Below are positions 5,455 through 6,346 of a stretch of 6,346 nt of DNA, piece by piece; position 1 is the first letter of the stretch, and each line of letters starts with the position of its first letter. Source of the stretch: JANYCG01 sp031431035 (GTDB lineage Bacteria > Pseudomonadota > Gammaproteobacteria > Burkholderiales > Burkholderiaceae_C); NCBI GenBank assembly GCA_031431035.1, contig JANPCR010000334.1:1-6346 (forward strand), read 5' to 3'. Made by a program: the position numbers and the translations under genes. The notes beneath the pieces are model-generated. The model had not been told where the DNA came from. It did no database searches and was given only the letters and a program-made list of their open reading frames with translations.

Positions 5455-6072
5455 TCAATGGTGGTTTTGGCCCCGGTCATTGCTCGGCGCAAGCCCGCCT
5501 GGCTGGGGTCGCGGCGTCGGAACTGGCCGCACGTAGGGTTGAGTGTGCGGCTGCGCATAAGGCTGAGCCTGCGGCTGCGCATACGTCTGACCCGACGGAT
5601 GTGGATAAAACTGCCCGTGCGGCCGTGCCTGCGGGTACACCACTTGCGCTACGGCGTGGTGGTCATGCCGCCAGCCCTGTTGGCCATGGTGCCAGCCGTG
5701 CCCAGCCGTGTTCCAGCCGTTGTGAATGCCCCGAGGCACGCCATAAACAATGGGTGCTGGCCGCACATAAACCACTTGTGGATTTTGATAGACGACCCGC
5801 GGCTGCTGATAGACCACTTGCGGTTGCTGGTAAACAACTTGGGGCTGGTGGTAAACCACCTGGGGTTGCTGGTAAACCACTTGGGGTTGCGAATACACCA
5901 CCCGGGGTTGCTGGTACACCACCTGCGGTGAGGTCACCTGAATCGACCAATGAAAGTCGTTGCCATTGGCCTGCGCGTCGGCCATCAAACCGCCCGCCAA
6001 GGCCGCCACTGCAAGCACGGGCAGGCTGGCTTTTGAAAATACTGAAGACACAACTGAACGTCTGGTTTTCAC
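5455..6072 (-). CDS. Secreted heptad-repeat (PQVVYQQ) and His-rich protein of unknown function
   Basis: A 205-residue exported protein. KTRR and a hydrophobic core (about 16-31) ending ADAQA|NG form a signal peptide with likely cleavage after A35. Residues 49-104 are eight uninterrupted heptads P-[QR]-V-V-Y-x-x, followed by a decayed unit PAPIVYG. Then comes a Gly/His/Trp segment (NGWNTAGHGWHHGQQGW, RHDHH), a QPYAQP-type repeat and a Pro/Gln-rich end with terminal His-His. No enzymatic motif or membrane anchor is seen. The extended Tyr/Val/Gln repeat suggests a structural, cell-surface or self-associating role, and the His clusters could bind metal. Both are inference. The start is GTG at 6072, since the ATG two bases upstream runs straight into TGA in its own frame. 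The gene is divergent from glsA across 162 bp. Confidence 0.82.
   Translation of the reverse strand: MKTRRSVVSSVFSKASLPVLAVAALAGGLMADAQANGNDFHWSIQVTSPQVVYQQPRVVYSQPQVVYQQPQVVYHQPQVVYQQPQVVYQQPRVVYQNPQVVYVRPAPIVYGVPRGIHNGWNTAGHGWHHGQQGWRHDHHAVAQVVYPQARPHGQFYPHPSGQTYAQPQAQPYAQPHTQPYVRPVPTPRPQPGGLAPSNDRGQNHH
5761..5928 (-). repeat. Eight tandem 21-bp repeats encoding P[QR]VVYxx
   Basis: The block is 168 bp, exactly eight 21-bp units with no spacers, in frame in the secreted protein gene. Units differ mainly at third positions and at the two variable residues (QQ, SQ, HQ, QN, VR), and Val-Val-Tyr is invariant. Such arrays can gain or lose units by slippage without breaking the frame. Confidence 0.9.
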
Positions 6073-6078
6073 ATCAAA

Positions 6079-6084
6079 CTCCTC
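6079..6084 (-). promoter_or_regulatory. Ribosome binding site for a GTG start
   Basis: On the - strand GAGGAG lies 6 nt before the GTG at 6072, good spacing for that codon. The overlapping ATG (6074-6072) is followed at once by TGA in its own frame, so GTG is the working start. Confidence 0.75.
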
Positions 6085-6221
6085 AAGCGAGCGTCGTCAG
6101 GTTGCCAAAATGGCCAATCACCTGATGCCCTGCTTCAATTAACGCGCGGCGCGGCGGTTGGCTTACCGCTTGCTCGGTGAATTGCGTTGCCAGACGTAAC
6201 AGCCGCCGGGCAATAGCCCTT

Positions 6222-6227
6222 TAAAAT
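6222..6227 (+). promoter_or_regulatory. glsA: Candidate -10 box for glsA
   Basis: TAAAAT lies 7 bp before the glsA ATG. No good -35 box sits 16-18 bp upstream. If used, it would give a leaderless or nearly leaderless message, consistent with AAGGA (6229-6233) lying too close to the ATG (1 nt) to act as a normal ribosome site. Confidence 0.3.
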
Positions 6228-6234
6228 CAAGGAC

Positions 6235-6346
6235 ATGCAAACCGACCTGGCCCCCATCCTTCAGCAAATTCACCTTGAAGCCCAAGACCTGTTTGGGCGC
6301 GGCAAGGTCGCCAACTACATTCCTGCGCTGGCCCAGGTTGAACCAC
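6235..6346 (+). CDS. glsA: Glutaminase GlsA, N-terminal fragment (runs off the window)
   Basis: The first 37 codons of a glutaminase, which hydrolyses L-glutamine to glutamate and ammonia in the cytoplasm. The N-terminus MQTDLAPILQQIHLEA leads into GRGKVANYIPALAQV, which closely matches the start of the serine-beta-lactamase-like glutaminase family (E. coli YneH has GQGKVADYIPALATV). The family is usually about 300-310 residues, so some 270 residues and the catalytic Ser-Lys motif lie beyond the window. The ATG at 6235 places the conserved block at its usual distance from the N-terminus. The gene diverges from the heptad-repeat protein. The protein family is secure; whether the rest of the gene is intact cannot be seen. 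Confidence 0.94.
   Translation, partial: MQTDLAPILQQIHLEAQDLFGRGKVANYIPALAQVEP

Noticed and set aside
5761..5928. CRISPR-like array
   Set aside because: The units are 21 bp, contiguous, without unique spacers, and in frame within a coding sequence.
5458..5931. + strand frame with repeated leucine/histidine units opposite the heptad-repeat gene
   Set aside because: Its periodicity is inherited from the 21-bp repeat. The - strand frame has a signal peptide, a ribosome site and sensible composition.

Overview
The window looks like ordinary chromosome from a betaproteobacterium of the order Burkholderiales, most likely family Comamonadaceae. That placement rests on protein style, on moderately high GC in genes with AT-rich intergenic patches, and on the lysine/alanine-rich winged-helix regulator, a type I associate with this group. 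No rRNA, tRNA, CRISPR array, transposase or phage gene is visible.

Layout. 1-118: leader with a strong ribosome binding site. 119-1078 (+): zinc-dependent succinylglutamate desuccinylase/aspartoacylase-family protein. 1079-1303: AT-rich intergenic region with a perfect 30-bp palindrome, a second short palindrome and copy 1 of an imperfect dispersed repeat. 1304-2116 (+): SRAP (YedK/HMCES-type) abasic-site DNA-protein crosslink protein, followed after 19 bp by 2136-2744 (+): AhpD-like carboxymuconolactone decarboxylase-family protein. These two are probably one operon. 2706-3644 (-): alpha/beta hydrolase with an Asp nucleophile, convergent with the previous gene and overlapping it by 39 bp. 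3744-4724 (+): protein of unknown function, divergent from the hydrolase. 4715-5245 (-): winged-helix regulator with a histone-H1-like tail, overlapping the previous gene by 10 bp, with a probable autoregulatory operator at its own start. 5246-5454: intergenic region with copy 2 of the dispersed repeat and a hairpin. 5455-6072 (-): secreted protein built from PQVVYQQ heptads and a His-rich tail. 6235-6346 (+): N-terminus of glutaminase GlsA, cut by the window end.

How the genes may work together. The SRAP protein (abasic-site protection) and the AhpD-like protein (peroxide-type chemistry) could share an oxidative or DNA-damage theme, but this is inference from adjacency. The other genes look like independent transcription units in a compact region where both convergent pairs overlap.

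I do not see a clearly new multi-gene system. The best leads are the 30-bp palindrome, the pair of related intergenic elements about 4.1 kb apart, the ATACCC/GGGTAT operator sitting on a promoter with almost no leader, the period-4 lysine tail, the heptad-repeat secreted protein, and a possible sliding-clamp-binding tail on the SRAP protein.
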